Notes: generated by a model from the sequence alone, not told the origin. A stretch of DNA of 30,357 bases from Oscillospiraceae bacterium (GCA_017516785.1 JAFXAV010000069.1:1-30357); one strand, 5' to 3'; counted from the first letter of the stretch, positions 15,771 to 24,119 are shown. Numbers and translations are program-made.

Positions 15771-17195
15771 TTATTTCAGTCGCTCCAGAATTTTCGCCGT
15801 CAGAATTTCCACCAACTCGCTGTCCAGCTGCACCTTCGGCTTAGGCTGCTCCGTATCCCAGGCAACCCGTCGGATGTTGATCAGATCCATGGGGCCGATA
15901 TTGTTGGAAGAAGAGCTTCCGCCCACAGCACCGCAGCCGAGAGTCAGGGCCGGGAACAGCTCCGTGGTCGCCCCGATGCCGCCCAAAGCCGCAGGCGTAT
16001 TCACCAGGAATCTGGAAACCGGCACCTGCAGCGCAAATTTCCGGATCGCCTGCTGATCCTCTGCGTGCATGGCAAAGGTATGCCCCGCGCCTTCGTGGCG
16101 CAGCACTTCGATTACCTTTTTCAGCACTGCATTCTCGCTGTCCATCACATAGAATGCCAGCACCGGACAGAGTTTTTCCATGGAATAGGGCCTTGTGGGG
16201 CCTGCCTCTTCCTCTCGGGCAACCAGGATTTTCGTGCCGCCTGGGACAGAGAATCCCGCCATCTGGGCAAGTTTCAGAGCGGGTTTACCCACGATGTCCG
16301 GGTTCAGTGTCCCGTTGGGCCTGAAAAGCAGTTTCGCCAAATGTCCAGCCTCGTCATCATTCATAAAGTAGAAACCCAGTTCTTTTGCCGTATTCCGAAC
16401 TCGCTCTTCCATGGATTTTTCCACAATGATGCTCTGCTCCGAGGCACAGATGGTACCGTTGTCAAAGGACTTCGACCGGAGAATGCACTGAAGGGCCCGG
16501 CGTACATCTGCCGTGTGGTGGATATAGGCCGGCCCGTTGCCCGCGCCCACGCCGATGGCAGGCTTGCCGGAAGAATAGGCAGAGCGCACCATGGCTGGAC
16601 CACCGGTGGCGAGAATCAGCCGCACTTCCTTTGCACCCATCAGTTCCTGACAGCCTGCCATGGATGCAAGACTCAAGCAGCTAACACTTCCCGCTGGCGC
16701 TCCGGCTTTTTCCGCTGCAGCCGCCACAATCTTTGCCGCCCTAAGGGAACACTGCACCGCCTTGGGATGAGGTGAAAAGACGATGGCATTTCCGGATTTC
16801 AGGGCAATCAATGCCTTATAGCAGACTGTGGATGTTGGATTGGTGCTGGGTACGATGCCCGCAATAACCCCGATGGGCACACCGATCTCCCATAGTTTTT
16901 CCCCGGGACGGTCATTTAATACCCCCACGCATTTCTGATTCCGGATATTCGCTGCCACAGTCTCCGATGCAAATCGGTTCTTGATGGTCTTGTCCTCGGC
17001 ATTGCCGAAGCCTGTCTCCGCTGCTGCCAGTTCCGCCAGTTCCACCGCCGCGGCAGAAAAAGCCTTCGCCGCGGCTTCCACGATTTCATCCAGCTTTTCC
17101 TGCGGGAAAGCTGCCAGCACCTGCTGGGCTTTCTCCGCCTGACGGCACAGAAGCCGCGCTTCCTGCCGCGCCGCCAGATCTTTCTCTAATTCCAT
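15771..17195 (-). CDS. eutE: CoA-acylating acetaldehyde dehydrogenase EutE
   Basis: It oxidises acetaldehyde with NAD+ and CoA to acetyl-CoA inside the microcompartment. The 474-residue product has the cofactor segment GVPIGVIAGIVPSTNPTST (about 105-123) and the catalytic Cys250 in DNGTICASEQS. The C-terminus, after a linker with PKPK, ends in the amphipathic helix SELVEILTAKILERLK, a good candidate for an encapsulation peptide. An upstream GTG at 17204 overlaps the eutL stop, but the AAGGAG site lies right against it; the ATG at 17195, eight bases after that site, is preferred. It is followed by eutM 18 bases downstream. Confidence 0.95.
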   Translation of the reverse strand: MELEKDLAARQEARLLCRQAEKAQQVLAAFPQEKLDEIVEAAAKAFSAAAVELAELAAAETGFGNAEDKTIKNRFASETVAANIRNQKCVGVLNDRPGEKLWEIGVPIGVIAGIVPSTNPTSTVCYKALIALKSGNAIVFSPHPKAVQCSLRAAKIVAAAAEKAGAPAGSVSCLSLASMAGCQELMGAKEVRLILATGGPAMVRSAYSSGKPAIGVGAGNGPAYIHHTADVRRALQCILRSKSFDNGTICASEQSIIVEKSMEERVRNTAKELGFYFMNDDEAGHLAKLLFRPNGTLNPDIVGKPALKLAQMAGFSVPGGTKILVAREEEAGPTRPYSMEKLCPVLAFYVMDSENAVLKKVIEVLRHEGAGHTFAMHAEDQQAIRKFALQVPVSRFLVNTPAALGGIGATTELFPALTLGCGAVGGSSSSNNIGPMDLINIRRVAWDTEQPKPKVQLDSELVEILTAKILERLK

Positions 17196-17200
17196 ATTCC

Positions 17201-17827
17201 TCACTCCTTCGGTCTTCTCGCCACTTCCTCCACCGCCCCTGCAAAGGCAGCACAGGCCGCATCGCAGGCAGACTGAGTACCGCTGAGCAGTCCGCCGCCG
17301 AAATTCGTTTCACTTGGTGGATTGTAGAGTTTACATAACTTTACATCTGCTGCTTTCAGCGCCGCATCCATGGCATACATGGCCTCCAGCGGCGGCGCAA
17401 TCAGGTAGGCCAACGCCGACCCCTGCCGCACCCCCGCTTCTCTGGCAAGATAGGACCCCACGCTGCTCACTGTGTGGGCAAGATACGGTACCCCGCTGAC
17501 CTCTTCGAATCCCACCCGGCCCAGGGCAGACACCGCCGCCTCCATACCGCTGCGTACCGCCCCGGGAGTTGCCCCTGCCAGAATTCCAATGACTTCCCCG
17601 GCATAGGGGGTGGTGGCATTCCCTGCCCCTGCGTAGAAACTCCGGGCGTAGCACACCTTCACATCCGCCGCTTTGGTAGCCTCGTCCAGGGCAATATAGG
17701 TGGCATCATCGCTGTCGGTGGTGAGAATCCCCAAAGACGGATACCCTTCCGGCGCGCCGAGACTTTTCCCCAGGCCGGGACTGGCGTTGGCCAGATACCG
17801 CATGGCCAGAATCTTCACCGGAATCAT
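17201..17827 (-). CDS. eutL: Microcompartment shell protein EutL (tandem BMC)
   Basis: Trimeric pseudohexameric shell protein with two fused BMC domains and a gated central pore. The 208-residue product is slightly shorter than E. coli EutL (219). Family landmarks: the N-terminus ILAMRYLANASPGL (E. coli has similar sequence after MPALDLIRPS), SLGILTTDSDDATYIALDEATKAADV with Asp-rich loop (core TTDSDDATYIALDEATKAAD), VVYARSFYAG-like VCYARSFYAGAGN, and the C-terminal LYNPPSETNFGGGLLSG. Start ATG overlaps the eutC stop (ATGA) and follows GGAGG within eutC. Confidence 0.94.
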   Translation of the reverse strand: MIPVKILAMRYLANASPGLGKSLGAPEGYPSLGILTTDSDDATYIALDEATKAADVKVCYARSFYAGAGNATTPYAGEVIGILAGATPGAVRSGMEAAVSALGRVGFEEVSGVPYLAHTVSSVGSYLAREAGVRQGSALAYLIAPPLEAMYAMDAALKAADVKLCKLYNPPSETNFGGGLLSGTQSACDAACAAFAGAVEEVARRPKE

Positions 17828-18735
17828 TGCGCCGCCTCCAGATGCAGTCCCACACCGGAGACCTTTTTCTTCAGAATCTTGTCAATCAGCTCCGCCACAT
17901 GGGCCCCCGCTTCCACCGCCGGAGTGCCCTGTGCGTGGATATTGGAAACCACCGTCCGGCTGGACTCCGACACGCCGGTTCGGGGCATATAGGTGATATA
18001 GGCGGACATGCTCTTATCTGTCACAAGGCCCGGCCGTTCCCCTACCAGCATGCAAACCAGCTCACAGCCGGTGATATCACCGATGGCATCTCCCGCACCA
18101 ACACGGCAGTATTTGACGAAAATCCCCTTGCCGCAGTCGATGCCCCGGAGCTTCAGCCCGTCCCGGATTGCCGCCAGGCAGTCCATGGCGTTGGCCTGAA
18201 TGGCCGCAGAGGACAGGCCGTCCCCCACCACCAGCTGCACTCTGGGAGGATTATCGATGACACCCTTGATGGTTTTGGCGTTGTGTTCATCGAAGCACCG
18301 GCCCAGATCCGGTCGAGTCAGATACTCGTCCTTACTGTTGCAGCGGGTCTTCACCGGCAGCAGATCATGCTCCTTGGCAAATTCCGCATCCAGCTCCGAA
18401 AAAACTGCATCCTGTGCCGCCGCGTGATCCGCCCGGAAGCGGAGCATAGTCAGGGTCTTATATCGGGGCCCCGCCTTGCCGCATCCCAGTCGGGCAGGGG
18501 TTTTCAGCTTCATCTTCTTAAATTTTTCAGCATCTGCCGCATTTTCCGTCAGATAGAGCTTCCGTAGATCCAACTCGGTCACATCCGGCACAAAATCCCC
18601 GTCCGAATATTCCGTTTTCTTTGCCACAGGACCGGGATCGGCAGGTTTATAGTCGCTGCCCTTTACCTGAGGCTCCGTCCCATGCATCTGGCTCAGAATC
18701 TCCGCCACCATGGCGGTCAGTTCATTCTTGTTCAT
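17824..18735 (-). CDS. eutC: Ethanolamine ammonia-lyase small subunit EutC
   Basis: Small subunit of the AdoCbl-dependent lyase that turns ethanolamine into acetaldehyde and ammonia; it helps bind the cobalamin. The 303-residue product has the core TPARLGCGKAGPRYKT, VGDGLSSAAIQANA, GDAIGDITGCELVCMLVGERPGL (core TGCELVCMLVGERPGL) and YMPRTGVSESSRTVVSNIH. The N-terminal helix NELTAMVAEILSQMHG, followed by a Pro-rich linker, fits the known microcompartment-targeting peptide of EutC. A GGAGGGAG site precedes the ATG. It lies 12 bases after eutB. Confidence 0.97.
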   Translation of the reverse strand: MNKNELTAMVAEILSQMHGTEPQVKGSDYKPADPGPVAKKTEYSDGDFVPDVTELDLRKLYLTENAADAEKFKKMKLKTPARLGCGKAGPRYKTLTMLRFRADHAAAQDAVFSELDAEFAKEHDLLPVKTRCNSKDEYLTRPDLGRCFDEHNAKTIKGVIDNPPRVQLVVGDGLSSAAIQANAMDCLAAIRDGLKLRGIDCGKGIFVKYCRVGAGDAIGDITGCELVCMLVGERPGLVTDKSMSAYITYMPRTGVSESSRTVVSNIHAQGTPAVEAGAHVAELIDKILKKKVSGVGLHLEAAQ

Positions 18736-18747
18736 CCGGCTCCCTCC

Positions 18748-20112
18748 TTAAAACAGCAGGCTGGACCCGTCGCCCGCCTTGGCTGTCAGATGTCCGTTCT
18801 CCACAAATCCCATCATTTCCAGCCACCGCTGGAATTCGGGGATTGCCGTCTTTCCGGTGATTTCCCGAAGGGCCGCTGTCTCTCTAAAGCCGGTGGTCTG
18901 ATAGTTGAGCATGATATCATCCCCGTGGGGAATGCCCATGAAATAGTTGCACCCGGCCATGGTGAGAAGGCTTGCCAGATTTTCAATATCATTCTGATCC
19001 GCCTTCATGTGATTGGTGTAGCAACAGTCGCAACCCATGGAAATGCCCGTGAGCTTGCCCATGAAGTGATCTTCCAGACCGGCTCTCGTCACCTGCCGGG
19101 CATCATAGAGATATTCAGGACCAATAAAGCCGACCACGGTATTGACCAGAAACGGCTGGAACCGCTTGGCAAAGCCGTAGCACCGGGCTTCCATGGTCAC
19201 CTGATCGGTGCCGTGGTGGGCATTGGAAGAAAGCTCCGAACCCTGGCCCGTTTCAAAATACATCACATTGGGGCCTTCGGCAGTGCCGTCCTTCAGCAGC
19301 AGCTGCCGTGCCTCTTCCAGAGTTGCGGCATTGAAACCGAAGGCTTCGTTGCCCTTCTGGCTTCCCGCAATGGACTGGAAAATCAGATCGCAGGGTGCAC
19401 CCTCCCGGACCGCCTTCATCTGCGCCATCACGTGGGCCAGAACGCAGATCTGGGTGGGAATCTCCCAGTGTTCCTTGATCTCCTGGAACCTGCGCAGTAC
19501 CTTCCCCACCTGTTCCGGACTGTCCGTCACCGGGTTCAGACCAATCACCGCATCCCCTGCGCCAAAACTGAGACCTTCCAGGGTGGAGGCTGTAATGCCC
19601 TCCGGGTCATCGGTAGTGTGGTTCGGCTGCAGACGGCAGGAAAGAGTCCCTGGCAGACCGATGGTGGTATTGCAGTGGGCGGTGACGGTAATTTTCTGTG
19701 CGCCGTAGATGAGGTCCAGATTGCTCATCAGCTTCGCCACCGCCGCCACCATTTCGGATGTCAGGCCCCGGCTGATGCGCCGGATATCCGCACCGGAAGT
19801 GGTCTCGCTGAGGATCCATTCCCGCAGCTCCGCCACTGTCCAGTTCCTGATTTTTTCATAGACCTTCTCATTCACATCGTCCTGAATGATCCGGGTGACC
19901 TCGTCCTCTTCGTAAGGAACCGCGGGATGCTCACGCAGATCCCCCAAAGTCAGGGCCGACAGCACCACCTTCGCCGCGACCCGCTCCTGAGCCGTTTCCG
20001 CCGCCAGACCTGCCAGTTTGTCGCCGGTCTTTTCCTCATTGGCCTTTGCCAGAACGTCCTTGATATCCCGGAAAACATATGTTTTTCCCAACAGGGTAGT
20101 TCTTAATTTCAT
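18748..20112 (-). CDS. eutB: Ethanolamine ammonia-lyase large subunit EutB
   Basis: Catalytic TIM-barrel subunit of the lyase. The product has 454 residues (E. coli 453). The N-terminus MKLRTTLLGKTYVFRDIKDV and the block ERVAAKVVLSALTLGDLREHP closely match enterobacterial EutB (MKLKTTLFGNVYQFKDVKEV, ERVAAKQVLSEMT). Further conserved: IIQDDVNE, ISRGLTSEMVAAV, GLPGTLSCRLQPNHTTDDPEG (core LSCRLQPNHTTDDPEG), FETGQGSELSSNAHHGTDQ and the C-terminal GIPHGDDIMLNYQTT. Start ATG follows GAGGTGAA. It is six bases after eutA. Confidence 0.98.
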   Translation of the reverse strand: MKLRTTLLGKTYVFRDIKDVLAKANEEKTGDKLAGLAAETAQERVAAKVVLSALTLGDLREHPAVPYEEDEVTRIIQDDVNEKVYEKIRNWTVAELREWILSETTSGADIRRISRGLTSEMVAAVAKLMSNLDLIYGAQKITVTAHCNTTIGLPGTLSCRLQPNHTTDDPEGITASTLEGLSFGAGDAVIGLNPVTDSPEQVGKVLRRFQEIKEHWEIPTQICVLAHVMAQMKAVREGAPCDLIFQSIAGSQKGNEAFGFNAATLEEARQLLLKDGTAEGPNVMYFETGQGSELSSNAHHGTDQVTMEARCYGFAKRFQPFLVNTVVGFIGPEYLYDARQVTRAGLEDHFMGKLTGISMGCDCCYTNHMKADQNDIENLASLLTMAGCNYFMGIPHGDDIMLNYQTTGFRETAALREITGKTAIPEFQRWLEMMGFVENGHLTAKAGDGSSLLF

Positions 20113-20118
20113 AAATCT

Positions 20119-21507
20119 TCACCTCGATAGAATCAGCGTCTTCACAACCACCGGCAGGGCCGGTCCCACCGGTGCACCCACATCCAGGTAGCTTCCCTCA
20201 TCCAGCCGCACCCGGTCGATGCAGAGGATCTTTACGTTTTCTCCCAGACGCAAAGCTAATATTTGCCCCAGGGCCTTTGCCATATCCTCTTCCAGCGCCA
20301 GAATCAGCGGTCCGTTTCCGATTCCTGCCAGAATCTTTTCCGAAAGCTCCGCCAGCGCCCAATACCCCGGTGCTTTGATCCCCGGCATCGCCAGAGCTGC
20401 CGTACCATCCTGCTTCGAAAGCATATACCGAATCCGTTTTCCTGCCTCCTGCACAGTAAGATTCTGCTCTTCCTCTGTCAGCTTCACCACCGGCAGATTT
20501 TTCAGGGGAAACTCCATATTTTGATAAAACACCGTGCTGCCGGATAGCTGAGCGCTGTGGCTTCCGGCCCCAATGACCGTTGCTCGGATGGTCTCCGCCC
20601 CCAGCATGAACTCCCCCTGGCATAGTCTGCTTTTTCGGATGGCCTTGCCCAGTTCCGGACCGATGTCCCCAAAGGCAAGCCATGGCTGCTCTTTTTCAAT
20701 ACAGTCTGCCACGCCACCGGAAAAAGAAATCACAAGGCCATTGTCATTGCGAGCCAGTGCGCACACTGGCGTGGCAATCCCCTTCGTTCTGAGCATAGAC
20801 AGCAATGGCGTCACTTCCCGGAGTCCCGCCGACATTTCCAGCGCCTGGACCAGTTTTTCAGCCAGTTCTTCAGCTTCTTCATGTGCGATTTTCTCCCCCG
20901 CTTTCTTGTGAAATAGACCTTCCAGCACGGTTGACACATAGGTGATGCGTCCATCCGGGCCAATTTTCAACAGCCGCCCGCCCACATTCAGGCAGGTTGT
21001 GGATACAATTTTTCCGTCTTCGATCAGCGCCAGATTGCTTGTTCCGCCGCCGATGTCCATGTGCAGCACCCGTTTTCCGGTCTTTTCTGAGTATGCCACC
21101 GCCCCGGCGCCTCGGGCCGCCAGCGCACTTTCCAGATCCGGTCCCGCAGTTGCCACCACAAACTCCCCGGCGTAGTCCGACAACGCATCCAGCACCGCCC
21201 GGGCATTTTCCTTCCGTGATGTTTCCCCGGTGATGATGATGGCTCCGGTATCCACCTGCTTCCGGGTGATTCCGGCCCGTTCGTATTCTCTGTCCACAAT
21301 CTCACGGAGCGCATCCGCATCCACCAGATCTCCCTGAAGCAGAGGTGTAAAATGGACAGCACTTTTATAGAGGATCTTTCGCCCCGCAATCTCCATTTCC
21401 GGCACCGCAAAGCTTCCTGCCCTGTTCTCAATTTCCAGTTCCGAGAATACCATCTGGGTAGAAGTAGTCCCCACATCCAGTCCCAGGCTCGTAAGTTTCT
21501 CAGACAC
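20119..21507 (-). CDS. eutA: Ethanolamine ammonia-lyase reactivating factor EutA
   Basis: An ATP-dependent reactivase that removes damaged cobalamin from EutBC so that fresh AdoCbl can bind. The 462-residue product has an actin/Hsp70-like ATPase fold: phosphate-1 motif LGLDVGTTSTQMVFS at about 8-22 and the second motif HMDIGGGTSNLALIEDG near 148-164. The length agrees with the family (about 467). The start codon is GTG at 21507, eight bases inside eutG, with GGAGG ten bases before it. It lies directly before eutB, the classic order. Confidence 0.96.
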   Translation of the reverse strand: MSEKLTSLGLDVGTTSTQMVFSELEIENRAGSFAVPEMEIAGRKILYKSAVHFTPLLQGDLVDADALREIVDREYERAGITRKQVDTGAIIITGETSRKENARAVLDALSDYAGEFVVATAGPDLESALAARGAGAVAYSEKTGKRVLHMDIGGGTSNLALIEDGKIVSTTCLNVGGRLLKIGPDGRITYVSTVLEGLFHKKAGEKIAHEEAEELAEKLVQALEMSAGLREVTPLLSMLRTKGIATPVCALARNDNGLVISFSGGVADCIEKEQPWLAFGDIGPELGKAIRKSRLCQGEFMLGAETIRATVIGAGSHSAQLSGSTVFYQNMEFPLKNLPVVKLTEEEQNLTVQEAGKRIRYMLSKQDGTAALAMPGIKAPGYWALAELSEKILAGIGNGPLILALEEDMAKALGQILALRLGENVKILCIDRVRLDEGSYLDVGAPVGPALPVVVKTLILSR

Positions 21508-22582
21508 GGCCCGTGACCTCCTCCAGAATCCTGCGCACCATGAAATCCTCCACCTTCATAGGATTCGTGGCGCAGCAGGGATCCGAAAGGGTCGCTTCCA
21601 CAATCTCTTTCGTTCCGCTCCAGACCTCCCGCGGTGCAACCCCCGCCTGAGCCAGAGTTTCCGGCAGCTTCAGTTCCCGCCGCAGCCGGATCAGGGCATT
21701 TTTGAGATTCCGTACCGCCACGGTATCTGCGCTGCCCACCATTCCGGCGGACCTTGCAAGCTCCGCATATTTATGCCCCGCAACATGGGCATTGCAGGCC
21801 ACAATGGAGGGAAGCAGAATAGCATTCAGCCGCCCATGGGGCACATGAAACATCCCGCCCAGGCTGTGGGCCATGGCATGGCAGAGGCCCAGTCCCGCCT
21901 GGGAAAAGGCCATCCCCGCCATGGTAGCCGCCTGATGGATTTTGAGCCGAACCTCCTGCCGCCCGGCAAAAGATGCCGGCAGCAGCGCATAGGCAGACCG
22001 GAAGGCCTCTCTTGCCAGTGCATCTGTAAAAACCCCCGCCCCAGTGGCCACATAGCTTTCCACCGCATGGGCAATCACATCAAATCCCGAATCCGCCACC
22101 AGTCCCGCCGGCATTTCTTTCAGAAGGTCACTGTCGAGGATCGCCGCCCAGGGCCGCAGCTTCGGATCAACCAGAGGATGCTTCACCTGATTGTGAGTCA
22201 ATATCGCAAAATCCGTCACCTCAGAACCGGACCCGGAAGTAGTGGGAATCGCCACCAGACGGGCATTTCCCTTTGCAAAGTAGGCCATGGCCTTGGCGCA
22301 GTCCATGGCGCTGCCGCCACCCAGAGCGATGATCAGATCTGCTCCGAAGGCTCTCAGCTTCGCCGTACCCTCCGCTGCCAGTTCCACACTGGGATCCGGC
22401 TTGACATCGCTGAAATACTCGATTTTTTCTGCCTTTATCTCCGCTCCAATCCGCTGGGCCGTTCCGTTTTTATAGAAGAAAGGATCCGTCACCAGAAATA
22501 CCCGCTTCGCACCGAACTCCGCCAGTTTCTTCACCGCCCCGGCGCCGGCATAAACTTTCGTCCTGCAATTGAATTCGTCCAA
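21500..22582 (-). CDS. eutG: Iron-dependent alcohol dehydrogenase EutG type
   Basis: It reduces acetaldehyde to ethanol and so regenerates NAD+ for EutE. The 360-residue product is a group III (iron-containing) alcohol dehydrogenase: GGGSAMDCAKA at 88-98 for NAD binding, TTSGSGSEVT at 114-123, and metal ligands Asp168 and His172 (GFDVIAHAVESY), His235 (GLCHAMAHSLGG) and His249 (HVPHG). The start is TTG at 22582 with AAGGCGGTG upstream. It is the first visible gene of the eut operon; many Firmicutes eut operons, as I know them, lack an adjacent eutG. No targeting helix is apparent at either end. Confidence 0.9.
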   Translation of the reverse strand: MDEFNCRTKVYAGAGAVKKLAEFGAKRVFLVTDPFFYKNGTAQRIGAEIKAEKIEYFSDVKPDPSVELAAEGTAKLRAFGADLIIALGGGSAMDCAKAMAYFAKGNARLVAIPTTSGSGSEVTDFAILTHNQVKHPLVDPKLRPWAAILDSDLLKEMPAGLVADSGFDVIAHAVESYVATGAGVFTDALAREAFRSAYALLPASFAGRQEVRLKIHQAATMAGMAFSQAGLGLCHAMAHSLGGMFHVPHGRLNAILLPSIVACNAHVAGHKYAELARSAGMVGSADTVAVRNLKNALIRLRRELKLPETLAQAGVAPREVWSGTKEIVEATLSDPCCATNPMKVEDFMVRRILEEVTGRV

Positions 22583-22642
22583 ACTAACACCGCCTTTTCA
22601 GCGCTAGTATTTCCCAAAGTTTTGTGATTATGTAAGGAAAGT
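22583..22642 (-). promoter_or_regulatory. Short eut operon leader, promoter unclear
   Basis: Only 60 bases separate eutG from repeat copy D. The best candidate on the minus strand is a weak TTACAT-18-AATACT pair. I see no tandem terminator/antiterminator hairpins as used by EutV and no cobalamin riboswitch. Transcription may start within or beyond repeat D. Confidence 0.25.
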
Positions 22643-22844
22643 TAAATTACAGTTTGTCTGTGAATTTGCGCCGCACCACTTGCCTCCCTCTCTGAGGGAG
22701 GTGGCAGCCCGAAGGGCTGACGGAAGGAGTGTCCTATCGACTTTACGACACTCCCCCAGTCAAAAATCAAAGATTTTTGCCAGCCCCCTCAGGGAGGGGG
22801 CCAAGGGTGGCTTCGCCACCGAACACCTCGATAAACTGCAATTA
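22643..22844 (+). repeat. MITE-like hairpin repeat, copy D, upstream of eut operon
   Basis: A 202-bp element with ends TAAATTACAGTTT (22643-22655) and AAACTGCAATTA (22833-22844). It is nearly identical to copy C and in the same orientation; visible differences are a handful of single bases. The GGTGGC-TTC-GCCACC hairpin is perfect here (one mismatch in copy C). It lies between the divergent eut operon and perR. It is non-coding despite open frames through it. Confidence 0.92.
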
Positions 22845-22890
22845 GTCAAATCACTCACCGTCCAATACTTAATTTCAAAAAATATAAAAT

Positions 22891-22905
22891 TGAGAATAAT
22901 TCTTA
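22891..22905 (+). promoter_or_regulatory. PerR/Fur-type operator upstream of perR
   Basis: A 7-1-7 inverted repeat, TGAGAAT-A-ATTCTTA, directly abutting the -35 box of the perR promoter. It resembles the Fur/PerR box pattern of Firmicutes (TGATAAT-N-ATTATCA and TTATAAT-N-ATTATAA) with a few changes, and suggests autoregulation. Confidence 0.7.
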
Positions 22906-22934
22906 TTGACAAACCCAAAAACATATGATATTAT
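22906..22934 (+). promoter_or_regulatory. perR-rubrerythrin promoter
   Basis: TTGACA (22906-22911) and TATTAT (22929-22934) with a 17-base spacer. Perfect -35 box; the operator candidate touches its upstream edge. Confidence 0.93.
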
Positions 22935-22985
22935 CTAGGTGTAAACAAGAACCACTCGCAAATACAAGAAGAAACGGAGGTGCCC

Positions 22986-23378
22986 ATGGGAGCGACCACA
23001 AAGCAATTTAAGAAGCGCAACGCGATTCTCGAATGTCTGATGCACACCAATTGTCATCCCTCAGCCGAGATGATCCACGAAATGCTTCAGGCCGAACACC
23101 CGGACATCTCACTGGCAACGGTTTACCGGAACCTGGCCCTCTTTAAGCGTCAGGGAACGATCACCAGCGTGGCAACAGTCAGTGGGACAGAACGGTTCGA
23201 TGCGAACACCGACCCTCACGTCCACTTCATCTGTTCCGGCTGCGACGCAGTTCTGGATTTGCCTCAAATCCAGGTACCCCAATCTCTGGAGAGCGATGTT
23301 GAATCCTGCTCCGGATGCCGGGTGGCAGGCTGCCAGCTGACCTTCAATGGCCTCTGCTCCAGCTGCCAGACCACTTAA
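22986..23378 (+). CDS. perR: Peroxide-responsive repressor PerR (Fur family)
   Basis: A metal-dependent repressor whose regulatory-metal histidines are oxidised by peroxide, releasing target promoters. In the 130-residue product all five B. subtilis PerR regulatory ligands are conserved in spacing: His24, Asp72 (ERFD), His78 and His80 (PHVHF), Asp91. Asp91 is the position where PerR has Asp and Fur has Glu. Structural zinc cysteines: CSGC 83-86 and CSSC 124-127. Extra cysteines at 108, 111 and 116 are unusual. The GTG at 22980 lies inside the GGAGGT site, so ATG 22986 is the start. It is 53 bases before rubrerythrin with no terminator between, so the two are probably co-transcribed. Confidence 0.88.
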   Translation: MGATTKQFKKRNAILECLMHTNCHPSAEMIHEMLQAEHPDISLATVYRNLALFKRQGTITSVATVSGTERFDANTDPHVHFICSGCDAVLDLPQIQVPQSLESDVESCSGCRVAGCQLTFNGLCSSCQTT

Positions 23379-23431
23379 TTCTGTCAACACTTTAAAACAC
23401 ATAAAAAACACATATTATGGAGGAATTTATT

Positions 23432-24025
23432 ATGAAGAAGTTTGTTTGCTCTGTTTGCGGTTACGTCCACACTGCCGAAGAACTGGCCGCCGATTTCCGC
23501 TGCCCTGTCTGCCGCGTCCCCGCTTCCAAGTTTGTGGAGCAGAAGGGCGAGATGAAGCTGGCTGCTGAGCACGAGTACGGCGTGTACGCAAAGACCGTTA
23601 AGAATAACCCCGACATCTCCGACGCTGACAAGAAGTACATCTTCGATCAGCTGATGGCCAACTTCCAGGGCGAGTGCTCCGAAGTCGGTATGTACCTGTG
23701 CATGGCCCGCATCGCTCACCGCGAAGGCTATCCCGAAATCGGCCTGTACTGGGAGAAGGCAGCTTACGAAGAGGCTGAGCACGCTGCAAAGTTCGCTGAG
23801 CTGCTGGGCGAGGACCTGGAGCCCAACATGAAGGCCACCACCAAGGACAACCTGGCATGGCGCGTTGACTGCGAGTACGGCGCAACTCAGGGCAAGTTCG
23901 ATCTGGCCGCCTGCGCCAAGAAGAACGGCCTGGATGCCATCCACGACACCGTCCATGAGATGGCCCGCGACGAGGCCCGCCACGGCCGTGGTCTGGAAGG
24001 CCTGCTGAAGCGTTACTTCAAGTAA
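23432..24025 (+). CDS. Reverse rubrerythrin
   Basis: A non-heme di-iron peroxidase that reduces hydrogen peroxide (and possibly oxygen) in anaerobes. The 197-residue product has the rubredoxin-like FeS4 domain at the N-terminus (CSVCG at 6-10, CPVC at 24-27), then the four-helix ferritin-like domain with Glu/His iron ligands in [17 protein letters not shown] and ARDEARHG. This domain order is that of the 'reverse' rubrerythrins of clostridia. An ATG at 23417 lies before the GGAGG site at 19-23 of that block, so the ATG at 23432 is the start. PerR control by co-transcription is likely. Codon use is strongly biased, suggesting high expression. Confidence 0.95.
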   Translation: MKKFVCSVCGYVHTAEELAADFRCPVCRVPASKFVEQKGEMKLAAEHEYGVYAKTVKNNPDISDADKKYIFDQLMANFQGECSEVGMYLCMARIAHREGYPEIGLYWEKAAYEEAEHAAKFAELLGEDLEPNMKATTKDNLAWRVDCEYGATQGKFDLAACAKKNGLDAIHDTVHEMARDEARHGRGLEGLLKRYFK

Positions 24026-24077
24026 GATCAGAACTATCAAAATATGTGAGGCTCGTCCCCACGTGATAAAAAACTGA

Positions 24078-24104
24078 GGGCGGGAGTCTAACTCCCGCCC
24101 TTTT
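24078..24104 (+). terminator. Terminator after rubrerythrin
   Basis: 10-bp GC-rich stem GGGCGGGAGT/ACTCCCGCCC with loop CTA, then TTTT. The next small gene begins only 16 bases on with no promoter seen in between, so partial read-through may feed it. Confidence 0.88.
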
Positions 24105-24119
24105 CCCGTAGAGGTATAT

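Noticed and set aside
22680..22928. Open frame starting within repeat copy D
   Set aside because: The same frame appears in copy C through identical repeat sequence; it is hairpin DNA with no ribosome binding site or family match.
22583..22985. Cobalamin riboswitch or EutV antiterminator hairpins upstream of the eut operon
   Set aside because: No B12-box-like conserved core and no paired terminator/antiterminator hairpins are visible; the only structures are those of repeat copy D.
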